Assembly (NCBI GenBank): GCA_028023455.1
Contig: JAQFVV010000013.1
Span: 4,962,001 to 5,026,000, forward strand
Direction of reading: 5' to 3'
Source: Epiperipatus broadwayi
Lineage: Eukaryota > Onychophora > Udeonychophora > Euonychophora > Peripatidae
Length of the DNA stretch: 64,000 nt
Shown: positions 35,513 to 48,390 of the stretch, piece by piece
How the letters are laid out: every line of letters begins with the position of its first letter
Numbering within the stretch: position 1 is the first letter of the stretch
Translations under genes and position numbers: made by a program
Notes under the pieces: model-generated
The model's database searches: none
Told to the model about the DNA's origin: nothing
What the model saw: only the letters and a program-made list of their open reading frames with translations

Positions 35513-38500
35513 AACTATCCAATTACTGATTATTATTAAGATTGTGTGTTTAGAATGAAGCTTATTGCATTTATTTAATGATACTTCAAATGTGTTCAAA
35601 TAGATGCTATAAACTTTGAAGTTTTTTTCTTATATGCTATATTAAAAAAAAATTCCTACAAATTCTTGAATTTGTTATAGCATTTGAAGAACATGAGGAA
35701 TTAAAACTAAAATACTTTAAGTTTTCTTGATTCCAAAGAAAAATTGTCAATTATTTGTAAATATGTTTATTATTTATATTATAAAGGAAATAGAAATTAG
35801 ATTATTATAAAATAATAAAGAAAATTAAGTAATAATGTTCACCAAACATCATGTTATGCATTATTAACAGCATATTGAAAGTTCACAATTTATTCAATTT
35901 TTTATTGGTAATTATTAAGGAGAAACAAATTTAAGATAAAAATCTTTCAAAGATAGATATTCCATATCTGTTTAATGCTTTATTTATTGTAAAAAAATAG
36001 TATACTTTTTGTTCAGACTCTGAAATATAGAAATTTGATTTGGTGTCATTATATAACAATGCAAATGAATTAACTTCAAAATTTTAGGTTTTTTGAAATT
36101 TAGATTATTGTCATGAATAGTATAAAAAATAAAAGATGGGTTGTTAGACACATTAGTTTCAATTCTGAATTTTAGTTCTCATTGACAAAGAAAAAAACAG
36201 ATATCAAGGTTGAGATATAGCATTTTACTACCTAGTTTTTACTGATTCCTCATGTCTATAGAATATGGCTAGAGTAGAATAAAGAGAGCTGATTTTGGAA
36301 GAATGATTTCAGTAATTCACTTGTCTTTTAATATAACATTTGCTACTAGAGAATTCATTAGTTCCTATTTGGCTGTATACTTTTTTGGATTAAGAACTGA
36401 TATCTTAAATTTTATACAATATAGACTGCTATGGTGAATAAAAATATGCTGTTAAATTATCTTAGTTAATTGCTAATAAATTTTTAATTATAAAATGTCA
36501 AAAGTTCAATGAAATATCTTGTGAATTGCAAATTTGTGTCAATGAATTAAATTTTGATTTACTTGCCATGACAAATTTTTATTTATCTTCTCTTTTGAGG
36601 CCTCTAATAAATGATAGGTCCCAAAAATGTTTTTTGTAAAGCTGCTTATTATAATACAGCTAATTTTTGAACTTTACATATCCTTTATATGACTTAAAAC
36701 AAATAACATACTATATTGCTTGATACAGTGTTCCACCCAAAGGATTATTGCAACTTAAATTAAACTATACAAATGAGATATCACCATACAATTCTTAGCC
36801 AGATGAACCTGAATTATGATTACTTAAATGTAATGTTATAGGAAACAAATTTTTTTTTTAATGAAATCATGAAGTATGTAAGTGCCCATGCAATATTTAT
36901 CTGATTTCATAATTCCGTGATTAGTTTGTAAACATTCTTACAGCTAGTGCAAAATATATACCTCACATATTTGATTGATCTGAGATTGAACTTAAAATAG
37001 AAAGTTTCTAGATTTAATTTACATACTAATAAGATATATTAGTGATATATAGTCATCCAATGTTCTACAAAAATGGGTATGGGTTACTGTGCTAAAAAAC
37101 CGCTATGAATTATAAATGTGTTAGTAAGCAGCAACTGCAAATAATGGCACCAAATAAGAATATCTGATAAGAAACAATGAACTTTTTGAAAATAACCCTA
37201 TGTTGATTACTGAATATAACAAACTTCCTTTCTTCCAGTACACACACTGCTATTTCAATTTAATGGATAATCATCATTAAAAATTTCTAGAAGCTCAGAT
37301 GTAACAATCTGATTTATCATGTGATTCATAATGGGGATATTTTTTCATTTTTATCATTCATTGATAAGAACTTTTATAGTTCACTATTGCTTCAAGGTAA
37401 AGATACCAATATTCAATGTATACATAAATAATTAACCACGACTCATGAATAGATTTCCATATTATTTTTTTAATTTTATATTTAGTTTTGATTTTCTTCA
37501 GAACTACTTCATTATCAATCTATAATCATATAGTATATATATTTTTAATATATCACAACACCCATTAATGTTTTACATATATAACAGAAATAGTTTCTTA
37601 ATATTTGATCATTTTAGTTCTTATTTCTCAAATTAGCCTAAATTTAGTTTAGATTTAAATTAAATTTAGGGCTAATTTGAAAAATAAAAAGTAGTATGAT
37701 CAAATATAAAAAACTGCATTTGAGTTGAATATATAGAAAAAATATTAATGTATTTACATAGTATTGAAAAGCAAGTCATTTTTAAAATCAGTATATATGT
37801 CAGTTAAAATTTCATGTTTTGATAATTTGACTGTTATATATATGTAATATTATATTTGCAAAAAAGAAATAAAATTATTTCTTTTTTCTTAAATATATTT
37901 TATGTGACATTGTTTGTAAAGGTTAAATGTGAAATATATGAAAATAAAAAAAATTGATCATTTCACAAGTCAATTAAAGTTAAAATTAATTCATAAATAC
38001 ACAATTATTGTGAGAGTCTAATTAACCTGTCTTAGTGATGTAAAGGAAAAACAAATCAATATTTTATGTATATTATTTTTAAAATTGCAATTTTGGAAAA
38101 ACTAACAGGTAAATAAAGTTTCATAAATTTAATCAGTTTTGTGAAAATTTTATAAGAAGTCAGCTGAGAAGTCCATTTGGAAGCTATATGAAAAAAAAAA
38201 ACAACTAAAAATAGTTGGAATTGAAAACTCATATTAAAATATAAAGAAATGCTAATTCTAAAATAATAGAAGATACTGAATGAACAACCAAAGCAAGCTT
38301 ACATTATTATAATCTTATATGTAAAAATATGGAATTTAGTATTGTTGCCAATGTTTCCATTAATATGAGTGGCTAAACAATCATTGGTTTATTCATTTCC
38401 ACTTTGTAATTGCAACTAACTAATCATCATGTGATTTTGTACAGTGTAAAAAAGATCCAAAAGACCTGCCTATCTGCAATAAGAACCATCATCTCAAAAG

Positions 38501-40901
38501 CAGTATGCCATATAAAAAATTATAAATCAATAATGAAAAAAATTTCACGGGAAGATATGAAAAACAAATAATGAGCTCTATGTATAAAAATTTTTATTTT
38601 TAAAAAAAAATTAACTAATTCCACACATATCAACCCACTCATTTAATAACCAATACGGCTAAAATGTAATTTTGTTTTCATTTATCTGCATTAGATAAGC
38701 TTATTATAGTAGCCACAGTATTAAATAAATTGATAATTAATTTTATTATAAAGACAAATTTGGAAGCTCAGATTGACTAAATTTTAATACATTACCTCAA
38801 GCATATATCTTGCAAAATCTATATTTTATTATCTCCCATTATCTAGTTATTAAATTAATATTATTGTTGATCTATTTTTTGCGATTCTTTTTCCTCTCTA
38901 TGTATGTGTCCAGTCATTTTTAAACTCTTAATCTAAGCTCAAAGACAGCAATACTTGGGGAAAAATGTATATGAATGAGTAGGTCAAGAAATGTTTTTAT
39001 ATTGTTGTAAAATTAGTCAGTCTAGGAGCTTAAATTATGGCCTTTTTGTAGAATGATTTATATTGTCCTGAAAATAATGTACATTTTACTCAAAGTTGCT
39101 AAAAAGATTTTATAAATTTCATTTATAGATATTTATGAGTCAGTTTCACAGTATTTTATATTTCAATTAATTTTATTTTTGATTTCAGTTTCCGAATCAT
39201 TCATGTTTATTGCATAAAATTTGGACTATATTTGAAGCCTGAAGATAAAATCTGTTCATCATTAGAAGGCTAGTAACCACTTGACATTTTTCACTTCTTC
39301 ATCATATGTTGTATAATAATGTATATTGATATTTAAATATTTATTTAAAAAATTGTTACATGTGTATAGATTGACAAGGTTCTGAAAAACCTTTGTATAG
39401 TCAAAAAAAATTGTAGAAATAAAAAAAAATTATATGGAAAAAAATGTGTGATTTTACTATATATACATCTATTGTACGATATAATCAATGCAAAAAAAAA
39501 TAATAATAGAGAATTGGATAATTTTAATAAATATTTCAAAAGTACCAATATATTTTAACTGACACCTGCATGACTACATGTTTCTCTCTTTAATAACTCA
39601 TGGCACACATCTGCAACTATCAGTGTCAAACATGTCCCATTATTTTATCTTCCTGACATAAAGTATTGTGTTTCTATGCATAGGCCAGCAAACTATATAT
39701 AGGTATATGACTATGATTATTTCAATCCTTCAATTGTTGATGATACCTCTTAGGCATCATTTAATTTTTGAAAATGCTGCAACAATATTTTGCTCTCTAT
39801 TGGAGCTTTTGCACTCATGATTGGCTGGCAACTTTAATGATTTATGTATCTCACCTATTTTACACGAGCATGTATTCAATTATTTCCTTCTAAAAGGTCA
39901 TTTCTAAAACTAGCAATAATGCATTTTTAAGTGCTTATTTATTACAATCATTAAACATAAAACATGATTTGAGGTTATAATATAGTAAAAAATGTTTAAA
40001 ATATGTGATGTGGAAAGAAATGTGTAATTATTTATTCAGTATATCGTGGGAAAAAAATGTTTCATTCTTAAGAAAATATCTTCAAATATGGTGGGTCAAT
40101 TATCCCTGAAAAACTACTGTGTTTTTAACAAATTCTAGAAATTGATGCACTTTTTAGTGATCAGAAAATGAATGAGTCATTAACTGATTTTACAAAATCA
40201 GTTTCTTAGAATAAGTTAAGTTTTACATCAATAATTATCTATCAATAGTATAAGCATCTTGTCAACAATAAAATAATTTTTCAAGATTCTTTATCCTTAA
40301 TTCAAGTGAGAGCTTTCAAAATGATTATAAGTAGTAGAAACTTCACAAGCAATTCAGGGAAGGGAAATTATTTTCTTTATTTAAAGTTATTTCCAGAGAA
40401 TTTTCAGCATTACTACTAGTTTGAAAAGTGGTGATTTCTACATTTGATCAAAAATTCTTTTAATGCAGTAATTGCAAATAATTATGTTCCAAGTTAAAAT
40501 ATAGTAATAGACTTTTAATTACCATATTTGAATAATTTTTTTTTGTTTATTTTCACTAGAGATAGAATTATTTAAAAATATAGTTAGAATTTATAACATT
40601 TATTTTCATTTTTTAAATTTCATTAATTAACAATTGCAAAGATAATGTCATGGTTTGAATATTTTCATAATTTATGTACAGCCCTCTGATTACATATATA
40701 AGAAACATTCAGTATAAGGCAAATTACATATTATCTTAGAATTACATATTACTTGGGAAATAAATTACATTTTAGTATAAGTTCAGCCCATCCCTTTCCT
40801 ATTAATATATATGGATATGTAATGGTTCGATAATATGAGAGATTAGACTGATGTAAAGTCTACATGGGTGTGACTACAGAATCAAATCCAATAAGAGCGT
40901 T
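35513..40901. other. Long AT-rich non-coding stretch
   Basis: No exon, RNA gene or mobile element recognised. One imperfect palindrome (AAATTAGCCTAAATTTAG ... AAATTTAGGGCTAATTT, about 37630-37680) is present. CpG is rare throughout. Confidence 0.5.
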
Positions 40902-41196
40902 GAGCATTCCATCATCAGTTTTTCAATGAAATTGACTGTTGAATAGTTGGAAGGATGAGAAGACTGAAGTTTGTCCATTAAAATTTGAGGAATTGCTATC
41001 TTAATATAAACCGAGCACTGATTGTATATATTTGTGGGAGATTATGATCTGGCCCAACTGATGAGTGCTGGTTCTACATGAAATATGCATATTAGAGATC
41101 ATGTATCTTTTTCACATGTATGTGGTCATGTGTATCAGTTGTTTGAGATGGAGTGAAGGATGAATAGACTGAAAAATTCTGAGTTCAAATCCCTCT
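40902..41196 (+). repeat. Single diverged copy of repeat family R1
   Basis: Begins GAGCATTCCATCATCAG, the same motif found in the spacer of the 13.5-14.1 kb foldback. It then follows that element's right arm: GTTGAATAGTTGGA, TTTGTCCATTAAA, GTGGGAGATTATGATCTGGC, CAACTGATGAGTGCTGG and ATCAGTTG. It ends GAGTTCAAATCCCTC, which resembles a pol III B box. It is substantially diverged. Confidence 0.7.
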
Positions 41197-43091
41197 AATT
41201 ATATATATAAATATATGTGATCACATATACATTTATATCTAAAACTTACAATGTTAAGTGACTGATTATTGTTTCTAGTATTCTGATATTTCTATTTTTT
41301 TTTAATATTAATTTAAAAAAATATTTTTTGCATAACAATGTGAAATTCAGGTTTAATTTTCTAGATACAATTCAATTCAATCATTATTTATTTTACATTT
41401 TTGCCAAATTTTCTATAAGAGTAATCTTTTGTACTATAAAAATTTATCACTATAGAAAATTTCCAAAATTCTGACTCCAGTCAAAAAAATATTTCAATAT
41501 TAAGAAAGCCTTGCCCTGCTTGAATGATTAATAAGCTATTTGATTATTGATTACTTAACTTTTTTCTTTTTCATTTCTTATTTGTTTTTATAAGAAACAT
41601 CTATTTATAAATAAAGATAAAATTCTCAAGCTATAAATAAAATCAATTTTATTTATATTAAAAGTTAATTTTTATTCCTCAGAAAGATCACTTCATTTTA
41701 TCTAGATTATGTAATGCATTTCATATGAAAATAGACAACTTTGTTATTTCATGCTATAAATTTATTCATAAACAAAATTTGATTTGTTACACAATAAATT
41801 TCTAGGAAACCAATATAATGTTTAATTTTGGAATGCTGGTAATGTAGTCTATACATTAACAATTTTAAGCAAGACTAGGCCCTATTTATATAATACATAC
41901 AGTATCTACATACATATATATATATATGGTGCATCTTACATCATATATTTCGACAATTTTTACATTTTAAGTTATATAAAAACCATTTTTGATCCATTAT
42001 ATTTGGAAACACCATTGATTACTTTGACATTATAGTTGGAGACTGCGCTATCCCCTAATGCCAAATGGGCATTGTAGAGTTCTATAGAATAAGAGTAGTG
42101 TTTACAATAAAAACTTTCATTATAGCATAAAATTAAAATTGCTTAAGTTGTCTGGAAATCAATACAATCTTTATATTATCTTCAAATATAAAAAAATGAA
42201 TTACGAACTCTAACATCATATGAGAAAAATTAATTTTTCATTTATTTTAATACATTCATAGTTTCTTTAAAAATAAATAAATAAATAAAACAATTTATTC
42301 AGTTAAAAATAACTGAAAATCATAATTTGACATTGTTATCAATTGTCAACAACTTAAAAAAATAAATAAATAATTTAATATAAATTGGAATTTTCAAGAA
42401 CAGTATAGTGTACAATAAGAAGAATCAATATTAGGAGAACTACATATGCTTGTATGACAAAATTGGAATTTTATATCAATACAAATATTAACCCTTTGGT
42501 ATTCAACACATTAAATATAACAAAAATCAAGTTAGCATATATTTTCCCTTTCAAACCATGTAGAAAAATATAAAATAAATAACAGTACTAACTTCAGGAT
42601 TAAGTCAATTACCAAGGTTTCAAAAATCTTTTTCAACAGGAAAAAATTCTATTTACAGATGAAACTAATTACAATATTTAAATTATAGCATAAGATAAAA
42701 ATTCATTTTATTATATCTTAACTTAGTTAAATATTATAATGAAGTTAGCAATTAAATGGAAAATTATATTGTGGAAATTTTTTTTACAAAAACTTCTAGC
42801 AGCTGATAAAAGATGAACTTTAAATTGGTAATTTCTTATTTTTCAATGATTACAAAAAAGAATACTAATTTAATGAATGATTGCCATATTTAATCATGTA
42901 GCCTATGTAGTGTAGCTTTATAATTGTGTTTATTTATATAGATATAAATAAAATAATCTACTTTGGATTTTTAGATGCATTGATTTTCAAGAATATTTCC
43001 ATTACTCTCTTAAGAATAATTACTCTAATAAACTAAATAATACAATTTCAATTTTTATATTTTAATTATTTTTTGAAATTGATAGTAATTG
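41197..43091. other. Non-coding stretch downstream of MED12
   Basis: AT-rich, with an (AAAT)n stretch near 42270-42290 and short TA repeats near 41915. No gene is seen. Confidence 0.45.
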
Positions 43092-43097
43092 TTTATT
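43092..43097 (-). promoter_or_regulatory. Candidate MED12 poly(A) signal (AATAAA)
   Basis: AATAAA on the minus strand about 215 nt past the MED12 stop codon. Other AATAAA hexamers occur further on in this AT-rich DNA, so the site is tentative. Confidence 0.3.
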
Positions 43098-43311
43098 CAA
43101 CATTAGTTTCATAATAATGTTTTACAGATTTACAATATTTATATGTGTGGATACATTTCCAATTTAGGTAATTTAAAAAAATATTTACAGTTAATCATTT
43201 TAATTTGATCACTCATTAAAATATGTAAGTGTGCATGTGTGTTATACACATACATTAATTTCCGTTTCCAAATGGCTGAATGTGAGATTTCTCTTTCCAT
43301 AAAATCAATGA

Positions 43312-43630
43312 TTAGTAGGGAGGTTGTGTAAAGGAATGATGCTGAGGAGGGGGTTGTCCTCCACCAGAGAGTTGTCTCTGCAACTGTGCAACTAAAGCAG
43401 CAGTCTGCTGCTGTTGCTGTGTTGGTTTCTGCTGCATGGCCATGAGCTGCTGCTGATGACGATATTGTTGCAACCGCTGCTGTTGCTGCTGTGCATGGCT
43501 ACCTGCTATTTGTTGCATGGCACTGTAACCAGGTGGCGTCATCTGGGGCTGAGGCTGCTGTTGACCAGGAACCTGATTAAGTCCTATAGCTGAGTTGGGA
43601 ATATTAGGTTGCGTAATCTGATGCTGCAAT
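43312..43630 (-). CDS. MED12: MED12, last coding exon (C-terminus)
   Basis: The acceptor (poly-pyrimidine TTTTTTTCTTAG) precedes 43630. The exon completes a split Arg codon and encodes 105 more residues to TAA at 43314-43312. It is rich in Gln and Pro, with the run QQQQQRLQQYRHQQQ, and ends QQQQQTAALVAQLQRQLSGG then a short tail to TQPPY. The block TAALVAQLQRQ is the conserved extreme C-terminal signature of animal MED12 (Drosophila kohtalo). MED12 is part of the CDK8/cyclin C kinase module of Mediator in the nucleus. It activates CDK8 and links the module to core Mediator. The Gln-rich tail corresponds to the OPA domain of the human protein. Confidence 0.93.
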
Positions 43631-44496
43631 CTAAGAAAAAAAAAAGATATGTAATATAGTAATAATAATAATAAACTACATTGAAAACATTAATTGTGAA
43701 AATAAAAAACAATAGGACTAAAAAGCAGACTATATGATGAATCATAAAAAATATCATGAATTAATTAACATACCAACATACATATTAACCTTTTTATGGA
43801 TATTCTTATTTGTGGAAAAATGAACCACATCATCTTCCTAAGTTAGTATTCCATTATAGAAATCAGTAACATATTAAAATAAATCCTATTAGATCTATCT
43901 TGTATGTTCAGAGAGGCAATAACACACTAGTTAGTTGATAAAAACCAGTTAAATATTACTGAACATACTATTTGACTTCCTTATCCTGAAGAAATAAAGC
44001 AAATGAAACCAAACAGAATATAAAGGTTTATAATTTAAAAATAAAATTTATTCTCTTTTTCATTTTTTAATTTATATTTTTTTCTATAAAGGAAATTTTT
44101 AAAAATTTCCAAGACTGAAGATGGCAATTCAATATAGTCTAAATGTTTCAAAAAATTAACTAAACAAGAATAAGCAATAATAAAAAGAAAGTATATTTAT
44201 ATAAATGAAATATGTTGAGTACATCATCATGCACAATGCAGATTTGATATTAAGTGAGCAAGATATGTAATCACTCAATATTAGTAATGCTGTGCATATA
44301 TCATCCATTAAAATCTATATATTCAATGGATGATAGGCCAATGTTGGCCACTTGCTGAAGAATGATTGCAGGTATGCAATTGGAAAATACAATAAAATAT
44401 TACATGATCCCAATTTACATAATGCTATTCAATAGCAATTCTTTTTTTTTTCATCACAGTTATACCACTTATTGATAATAGTATTGAGAAAGCAGG

Positions 44497-44870
44497 GATC
44501 ATGTGAAGTCTTATTGGTTTTATAGCAATATTGATCAAAGGACAGAGATGCCTGTAACTATTAAAAGAACTAAAGACACCATAATATATAGATACTGAAC
44601 TGTTTTCTGATCTATGTGATTATACAACTAAGTTGACTTAAATTAAAAACAATATGTTTTTCAATTTGGGCTAGTAGCTTGTTAGTAAAACAAAAAAGTA
44701 AAAGTTGGCAAAGGCATTAGATTTAAATGATCCAAGTGCACTGCTCCCAAAAGCTCCTTAATGAGGAAAGCTGTAAACTAGAAAATATTATGGGATATTA
44801 AATAGGAAAGTATTGGATACAGACTTATTAAGTACTATCATCTGACATATACTGGTTATTGAAGATTACA
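44497..44870 (+). repeat. Repeat family R2 copy in MED12 intron
   Basis: Follows the order of the 25.3-25.7 kb copy: CATGTGAAGT, then ACTATTAAAAGAACTAAAGA, then GATACTGAACTG, then TTATACAACTAAGTTGACTT, then AAAAAAGTAAAAG, then GCTCCTTAATGAGGAAAGCT and AAACTAGAAAATAT. It is diverged. Its right part is included in the 306-bp duplicated block. Confidence 0.6.
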
Positions 44871-45004
44871 TTAGGTAGAGCACAACTGGCAGAAAAAAAA
44901 AAAGAATTTTATTGAAAAGACAACAATGCACAAATGCATAATACTATGTACAAAAAATGGTAAACGTTTATGATGTGATGTGATGTATTGTGGCTTCTCC
45001 TTAA
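44698..45004. repeat. 306-bp direct repeat, copy 1 (ends in TTAA)
   Basis: Starts GTAAAAGTTGGCAAAGGCAT and ends GTGGCTTCTCCTTAA. About 98 percent identical to 46491-46796, with only a handful of substitutions and a 1-nt poly-A difference. Confidence 0.9.
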
Positions 45005-46490
45005 CTTTTTCAGCTCTTTGAGCGCTGCGAGAGCGCATCAGGTGACGTTCAGATATTTTGTTTTCTTTCTTTACTGACATAAAATGTATAAATGTGACGT
45101 AGATGAAAATACGATCGTTAGAAAGCTCCATGACGTAGCTTTCAGAAAATGTTTATTTCAAAAAAATCGGTTAAAATTTAAATTTTTGGCAGCAGTTTTA
45201 ATCAACCACAGTATTTAATTCTTTTGTCTTTTTTAATAATTTTTGTACTTATCACGGATAAAAGACAAAAATAATTTACGGGGCTACAGATGACATATCT
45301 CCGGTACTATTCCAAAATGGCTGGCAGAAGCAGTTGAATGTAATTTTGTAAGTAACATTTAAAAATTTTTTATTTTTATTTTTTTAGTAAAAGCATAATA
45401 TATTTTTATATAAATTATAATTTTTATTAATTATTTTTAGTTTATAATTTGTGTGTGTTAGTTATTTACGTTTGTATATAATTAATATCTAATGTAACTT
45501 TTAATGTTCTACACTTATAAAAATGTTTTTCAAAAAGTATAATTTATTACGAAAATCATTAATTATGTTTATATATGTAATATAATATGGTTTATAAGTA
45601 ATTTGTTATAATTCCGATTCTTGTTTACGTTTTTCAAGTCTATAGCTAACAAATGATCTGTATGCAAATAAATTATATATACGTGATTCATGCTTTCGTT
45701 TTGGTATATGTTACATAACATTATTTTCAAGTCAATAGCTAACAAATACACTATATGCAAATAAATTATATCTATGTAGTACAATAAATATAAGATAGCA
45801 TCACTTCTGTGCATAAAGAATATAAACATCACTTTTGTGCATAAATAATATAAGAATCACTTGTGTGCATAAATAATATAAACATAACTGGTGTCCATAA
45901 AGAATATAAACATCACTGATGTACACAAAAAATATAAAATGAAGAGATGAAACTCATTTTATCATAGTGATATAGACAGTAGCCTACAATTTCTAGTTTT
46001 AGACAGACAAGAAGCCAATTGCTATGATGATTTCTTTTGTATCTTTTATTAGGATGAATCTTTTTCTTTATAGACACCTTTGACATTTAGAACATTTGGG
46101 GTACAAGATAAAAATGAAGAAGTCATATCCGATTTCTTTTGGAGATTGTGAAGCTGTGGATTATCTCAGATAAGACATGTTATACATGTTTAGAAAGATA
46201 GTTTTGTGAGGAATGCAAAGAAATTATCACTGAAGATGTATTTTCAATTTTAGTTAATGTTACTTATCATATTATGAACAAACAATAAAATAATAAGTAT
46301 TTCGGATGTGAAAATTTCTTTTTTTTCTTATTTTTTATATAGTTATCACTATTTATTTTATGTTTATTGTTTTCCTTAATGTTTCTAGCAATGTAATTGT
46401 TTTTGCTCTAACATAATTAAAACTGAAGTTATTGTGAAAATTGTGTATCAGGCCAGTATTTTAAAAAGTTCAATATGGCGGCTTGAAGCT
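45005..46490. mobile_element. CpG-rich segment between 306-bp repeats, possible piggyBac-like remnant
   Basis: This 1,486-bp segment has far more CpG than its surroundings near its left end. It begins directly after TTAA with CTTTTTCAGCTCTTTGAGCG and an inverted GCGCTGCGAGAGCGC motif. A TTAA target and a CTTTGAG-type terminus recall piggyBac-like transposons. On the plus strand near 46175-46230 a Cys-spaced stretch (TCYTCLER, FCEECKEIITED) is faintly like a small zinc-binding domain, but it is broken by a stop. No matching inverted terminus is present at the right end, so a whole element is not demonstrated. Confidence 0.35.
45625..45930. repeat. Short tandem repeats / minisatellite
   Basis: First a two-copy block around TTTTCAAGTCTATAGCTAAC and ATGCAAATAAATTATAT (about 45635-45775). 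Then about five degenerate units of roughly 30 bp around ATCACTTNTGTGCATAAA and AATATAA (about 45790-45930). Confidence 0.7.
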
Positions 46491-46796
46491 GTAAAAGTTG
46501 GCAAAGGCATTAGATTTAAATGATCCAAGTGCACTGCCCCCAAAAGCTCCTTAATGAGGAAAGCTGTAAACTAGAAAATATTATGGGATATTAAATAGGA
46601 AAGTATTGGATACAGACTTATTAAGTACTATCATCTGGCATATACTGGTTATTGAAGATTACATTAGGTAGAGCATAACTGGCAGAAAAAAAAAAGAATT
46701 TTATTGAAAAGACAACAATGCACAAATGCATAATACTATGTACAAAAAATGGTAAACGTTTATTATGTGATGTGATGTATTGTGGCTTCTCCTTAA
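46491..46796. repeat. 306-bp direct repeat, copy 2 (ends in TTAA)
   Basis: Same limits as copy 1. After its TTAA the sequence continues into apparently original host DNA (ACGAAGTCAAG). Copy 1 is instead followed after TTAA by the CpG-rich segment. Confidence 0.9.
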
Positions 46797-46988
46797 ACGA
46801 AGTCAAGAATATCTAAGCAATTATGCCCAAATAAACATGTTAGCCACTTAATTTTCCATTCTCCACTCTAAGTTTTCCCATATTCTGCTCGATTCCATTT
46901 CCACAACATAATCTGATTCCTCCTTATCTTTTCCCAAACCCAGCATAAAAAACAATAATTCACTTTCTGCATAATCACTTTTTTCATA

Positions 46989-47635
46989 TTTAGCGGCCCC
47001 AATATGTTGCCCTCTATTGTTTAAAATTATAACTAAATTTTCAAAACTTTTACTTATATGCTACTATATTACAATTACATTAAAATTTATTCAAATGTAA
47101 AAGATAATAAAAAAAAAACAATTACCTTTTTAAAGAATTTGAATGTTGGATTAATTACACAACATTAATAAAAATAATTAGTTATAATTTATTTGATACT
47201 TAAGAATTTAAACTATCTACAACTTAAGAATTTAAACTATCTACATTTATAGCACGTTACAAAAAAAAAAGACATCCTCTGTGTTCAAAAGTTCCAATTA
47301 CACACACATGTTTACAGTTTTATAGTTGGAAAAAATAGCTGCTACATGTTTAGTTCCAGATGATGAACTTTTGAATGTTGCTGCTAACTGCAAAATACTG
47401 CTTTTTTTCCCAACTTCCTAGTATGCATAGGACACAATTATGCTTAAAAAGGTAAATGTTTTTTTTATTATCTTTTACATTTGAATAAATTTTAATGTAA
47501 TTGTAATATAGTAATATGTAATTTACATTGAATAAATTTTAATGTAATTGTAATATAGTAGCATATATGTAATATTTTCAAAAAATTTTGTTATAATTTT
47601 AAACAATAGAGAGCCAACATATTGGGGCCACTAAA
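46989..47635. mobile_element. Foldback (MITE-like) element with 147-bp arms
   Basis: Left arm 46989-47135 begins TTTAGCGGCCCCAATATGTT. Right arm about 47444-47635 is its reverse complement, ending ATTGGGGCCACTAAA. The right arm carries an extra tandem copy of a block of about 44 bp containing GAATAAATTTTAATGTAATT. The loop of about 310 bp is non-coding and includes a 24-bp direct repeat near 47200-47248. The GC-rich outer tip contrasts with the AT-rich body. No clear target duplication could be fixed. Confidence 0.75.
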
Positions 47636-47712
47636 GTAAACCTTTACCCAAAAAATATTTAACATGCATTAAAAAACCAAAAACAATTGTTTTCTTCAAT
47701 AATAATTTGGGA

Positions 47713-47812
47713 TTTTATATTTAACTTGAAACAAAAGTGAGGGGCTTCCATAATGATTGAAATTAATTAATTTCTGGACACATTACAATTTTATTTCAAG
47801 TTAAATATAAAA
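47713..47812. repeat. Small foldback, 100 bp
   Basis: TTTTATATTTAACTTGAAAC (47713) pairs with TTTCAAGTTAAATATAAAA (ending 47812) around a 60-nt loop. Confidence 0.6.
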
Positions 47813-48224
47813 CCTTTTAGTGCACATGAAATAAAAATGTTTATTATAAAATATATATTATTTTGATCTTTTTGGTATTTTAAATGTTCTTTGTAATTAT
47901 TCCAATTCAAAAGTTAAATGAGAATCTGTGTAATATTTAATAGGAAATTTGCATGCATTAAAAATCATTTACAATATTGTTTTATTTATGGAGAAAGTGT
48001 TTTAAAAAAATCAACTTTTACAATCAAAAGAAATTAAAATTTGTTTTTAAATGAAACATTTAAAAAAAAAAAAATACACTGCCATCTCATGCATCATTGA
48101 AAACTTCTGGTCTGTCAACATTGTTAGATTGAACAACCTTGAAATATTTCACTGTCATTGATTTCTAACATGTGTTCAAAATATAAAAAAATCCATTTAA
48201 TAGAAATGTGCTAAAAATCGATTA

Positions 48225-48390
48225 CAATATTGGTGATTATCTATCTTTTCAACATATATGTGTTCAAGTGTATCAGTGTTATAAGATAGTGTGGAGAGTG
48301 GTGGATTGTGTGAAAGTCTGTGCTCATATACCCTATATATTACATATATAGACACAGGTATATAATAAGCCTGTGTGTTTCAGTTATTAC
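48225..48390 (+). repeat. 5'-truncated copy of repeat family R1
   Basis: Starts CAATATTGGTGATTATCTAT and tracks the right arm of the 13.8-14.1 kb copy through GTGGAGAGTGGTGGATTGTG and ATATACCCTATATATTACAT to AGCCTGTGTGTTTCAGTTAT. It is close in sequence to that copy, so family members moved fairly recently. Confidence 0.8.

Noticed and set aside
40902-41196. tRNA gene or classical tRNA-SINE, suggested by GAGTTCAAATCCC
   Set aside because: Only a B-box-like end is visible; no A box or cloverleaf, and the rest matches family R1.
44871-46806. Similar open frames of 86 and 61 codons on the minus strand
   Set aside because: They occur in the two copies of the 306-bp duplicated block and show no domain; the similarity comes from the duplication.
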